A stretch of 40,482 nucleotides of DNA, taken from contig DAIRGA010000038.1 of the NCBI GenBank assembly GCA_036794825.1, positions 1 to 40,482 of the forward strand, written 5' to 3'. Below, piece by piece: positions 40,390 through 40,482 of the stretch; position 1 is the first letter of the stretch, and the number at the start of each line of letters is the position of its first letter. Below the pieces are notes generated by a model. It was not told the DNA's origin. It ran no database searches and saw only the letters and a program-made list of their open reading frames with translations. Source of the stretch: RZYY01 sp036794825 (lineage in GTDB: Bacteria; Bacteroidota; Bacteroidia; Bacteroidales; 4484-276). The position numbers were made by a program, and so were the translations under genes.

Positions 40390-40482
40390 AATGTTTGATT
40401 TTAATTTATTTAGAAATGACTTTTTCTCACTATTGACCGACAAAACTTAAAAAGGGTAGAAAAATATGGAAGGGATTCCTCA

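Noticed and set aside
1..40482. Transposase, integrase, reverse transcriptase, tRNA or rRNA that might explain the cassettes
   Set aside because: None of the open frames has the needed motifs, and no tRNA- or rRNA-like sequence was recognised by eye. An Infernal/tRNAscan and transposase profile search would settle this.

Overview
The window looks like a Bacteroidota (Bacteroidetes) chromosome segment. The evidence is a TAnnTTTG-type promoter, weak or absent Shine-Dalgarno sequences, and the gene families present: CapE/F/G, WbqC, sugar-transfer ATP-grasp, AlbA_2/HATPase proteins, DUF4143 ATPases, GxxExxY and four-helix-bundle proteins. Apart from one gene at the right edge, every real gene reads on the + strand. 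It is a surface polysaccharide (O-antigen or capsule) locus with accessory genes inserted among the sugar genes.

Layout. 1-12.6 kb: UDP-L-FucNAc genes capE, capF and capG (503-5277) and a LegB-like dehydratase (11451-12428). These are separated by accessory genes (GxxExxY, two four-helix-bundle genes, a DUF4143 ATPase, two complete AlbA_2/HATPase genes, gene remnants) and by blocks of low-complexity 'word' repeats. 12.6-14.5 kb: a third AlbA_2/HATPase gene lies between the intact dehydratase and the 3' stub of a second, diverged dehydratase. 14.5-33.2 kb: a compact core with almost no repeats, whose genes abut or overlap. It holds an aminotransferase, a hexapeptide acyltransferase, a polysaccharide deacetylase-like protein, Wzx, GT2, WbqC, a CBS-fused sugar nucleotidyltransferase, Wzy, GT4, an asparagine-synthase-like protein, two ATP-grasp proteins, GT4, a FemAB-like transferase, a DegT-type enzyme, DUF354 and an AlgD-like sugar-nucleotide 6-dehydrogenase. 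33.2-38.2 kb: repeat-rich DNA again, with a DUF354 gene lacking a normal start, a deacetylase, a DUF4143 ATPase and a broken third DUF354 copy. 38.3-40.4 kb, minus strand: a long prokaryotic Argonaute whose PIWI catalytic aspartates appear to be missing.

How the genes work together. CapE/F/G convert UDP-GlcNAc to UDP-L-FucNAc. The LegB-like dehydratase plus the DegT aminotransferase should make a 4-amino-4,6-dideoxy sugar nucleotide. The AlgD-like enzyme makes a uronic acid nucleotide. Glycosyltransferases build the repeat unit, Wzx flips it and Wzy polymerises it. The asparagine-synthase-like, ATP-grasp, FemAB-like and WbqC proteins suggest amide or amino-acid decoration of the glycan, which is inference.

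The most unusual content has two parts. First, dispersed repeat words fill the intergenic DNA, flank accessory genes (one gene between terminal-inverted-repeat-like ends), abut or supply stop codons, and are inserted in frame inside three polysaccharide genes. Two of those insertions end at nearly the same 18-bp sequence. Second, the Argonaute is predicted to be inactive and any partner effector would lie beyond the right edge. No transposase, integrase, tRNA, rRNA or CRISPR array was seen.
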